Shown piece by piece: positions 63,021 through 64,000 of a stretch of 64,000 nucleotides of DNA. Positions within the stretch are counted from its first letter, which is position 1; each line of letters starts with the position of its first letter. Location of the stretch: contig CAVWPI010000011.1 of the NCBI GenBank assembly GCA_963756895.1, forward strand, positions 62,001-126,000, read 5' to 3'. The position numbers were made by a program, and so were the translations under genes. Below the pieces are notes generated by a model. It did not search any database, was not told the origin of the DNA, and worked only from the letters and a program-made list of their open reading frames with translations. Source of the DNA: DASUAS01 sp963756895 (GTDB lineage Bacteria; Actinomycetota; Acidimicrobiia; IMCC26256; DASPTH01).

Positions 63021-64000
63021 GTGATGGGCCTCCGAGGGGACGCGTGCATCGTCGGGATCGCCGAACGACCGGCGGAGCGGAAGTTCTCCGGGACCCCGAC
63101 CCTCACGCTCGAGCAGTGGGCGGCCCTGGCCGCGGACGCGCTGGCCGACGCCGGCATCGGGTCGCACGAGGTCGACGGCCTCGTGTGCGCGGGCGACGTC
63201 GCCGAGGCGTCGTTGTTCGTCCCCGCGACCGTCGCCGAGTACTGCGGGTGGTCGGTGAACTTCGCCGAACGCATGGATCTCGGCGGCGCCACCGCGGTCG
63301 GGATGGTGTGGCGAGCCGCGGCCGCCATCGAGCTCGGGCTCTGCGAGGTGGTGGTGTGCGCGACGACCGGGCAGCCGCGCCCGCCCCGCCCCGATCCCGC
63401 GGCGGGGCCGCGTGGCCGAGTCCGGGAATGGTCTACGGCGCGTCGAGCATGGAGTGGGGTTCACCGCAGGCGGAGTTCGACGTGCCCTACGGCAACGTGG
63501 CGCAGAACTGCGGTTACGCGATGTACGCGCAGCGCTACCACGACCTCTACGGCTGGGACGAGCGCGCCCGGGCGAAGATCGCGGCCGATCAGCGCGTGAG
63601 TGCGTGCGCGAACCCGTCGGCGGTCTTCCACGGGCAGCCGATCAGCATCGACGACGTGCTCGCGTCGCGTGTGATCTCGGCGCCGCTGCACCTGCTCGAG
63701 ATCGTGATGCCGTGCACTGGCGGCGCTGCGTTCGTGCTGACCACCGCCGAACGCGCTCGTGACACCGCGCATCGTGCGGTCACCGTCGCGGGGTTCGGCG
63801 AGCGGCTCACGCACAAGACGCCCACGTACACGGCCGAGATGCCGCGCACACCGGTGCGCGACGCCGCGGCGCGCGCGTTCGGCAACGCCGGCGTCGCGCC
63901 CGACGACGTCGACATGGTGCAGCTCTACGACTGCTACACGATCACCGCGTTGCTCACCATCGAGGACTCGGGCTTCTGCGGGCCGGGCGAGGGGATGGCC
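63021..64000 (+). CDS. Thiolase-superfamily (SCP-x/acetyl-CoA acetyltransferase-like) protein, truncated by window end, frameshifted
   Basis: At least 325 residues; the 3' end lies outside the window. One indel occurs near 63425. GTG 63021 or the ATG three bases later is the start. Family features: RGDACIVGIAERPAERKFSG, DALADAGIGSHEVDGLVCAG and IELGLCEVVVCATTGQP (usual position of the acyl-binding residue, Cys unconfirmed). Then come ACANPSAVFHGQP, CTGGAAFVLTTAERARD and DVDMVQLYDCYTITALLTIE. Resembles lipid-transfer/steroid thiolases of actinobacteria. The catalytic Cys/His of the C-terminus are not in the window. Confidence 0.85.

Noticed and set aside
1..64000. tRNA, rRNA, transposase or integrase genes
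   Set aside because: I looked for typical tRNA cloverleaf sequences, rRNA conserved blocks and DDE or tyrosine recombinase motifs and saw none.

Overview
This window looks like a chromosomal segment from a high-GC actinomycete-type bacterium, possibly an uncultured relative of the Acidimicrobiia. The reasons are uniformly high GC, many GTG and TTG starts, heavy use of 1-4 base stop/start overlaps (ATGA, GTGA, TTGA), and actinobacterial families such as a TIGR03086/DinB-type protein, a DUF2510-RDD protein, a PAC2 protein and several CoA-thioester catabolic enzymes. I see no rRNA, tRNA, transposase, integrase or CRISPR array. The assembly carries more than 45 apparent frameshifts, so many genes below are reconstructed across two or more frames. 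Their outer limits are more reliable than their inner reading frame.

Layout. 1-2445: small DNA-binding and hypothetical genes, including a tandem helix-turn-helix protein convergent on a three-gene micro-operon, then a VC0807-like membrane protein and a winged-helix regulator. 2678-10806: a small gene with a 13-bp repeat array in its leader, an AI-2E-type permease, a cysteine-rich SufR-like regulator divergent from a DUF2231-folE-membrane protein-GH15 run, a nitronate monooxygenase-like gene and AlkB. 10838-26260: catabolic genes (two amidohydrolases, VOC protein, two enoyl-CoA hydratases, a fused CaiB-type CoA-transferase, SDR), an unusual PanC-like operon divergent from a diaminopentanoate dehydrogenase-like gene, and a Coq4-like protein.

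26299-37592 is a nitrogen locus. Two DUF1989 proteins, a biotin-dependent urea (or guanidine) carboxylase, an allophanate hydrolase and a coupled gluconokinase are on the minus strand. A TetR regulator and a NitT/TauT-type ABC transporter are on the plus strand. A shared GTGTTTCGAA box suggests one regulon. 37674-43829 holds a histidine kinase, LuxR-type response regulator, DUF4097 protein and a MacB-type ABC exporter, with similar palindromes ahead of both transcription units.

43852-64000 holds NudC, an operon of PAC2, phospholipase-like, P450 and RDD genes, an RsbU/RsbW-type partner-switch pair, and an acyl-CoA ligase divergent from overlapping trans- and cis-prenyltransferase genes. It ends with an MFS transporter, two SDRs, an Old Yellow Enzyme-type reductase, an ArsR/AHSA1 pair, a TfoX-like protein, and a thiolase cut by the window end.

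The most unusual signals are short tandem repeats abutting the ribosome binding sites of three genes, a nine-copy octapeptide repeat inside the urea carboxylase, a PanC-like ligase lacking the usual pantoate-binding motif, and a fused CoA-transferase whose first half lacks the catalytic Asp.
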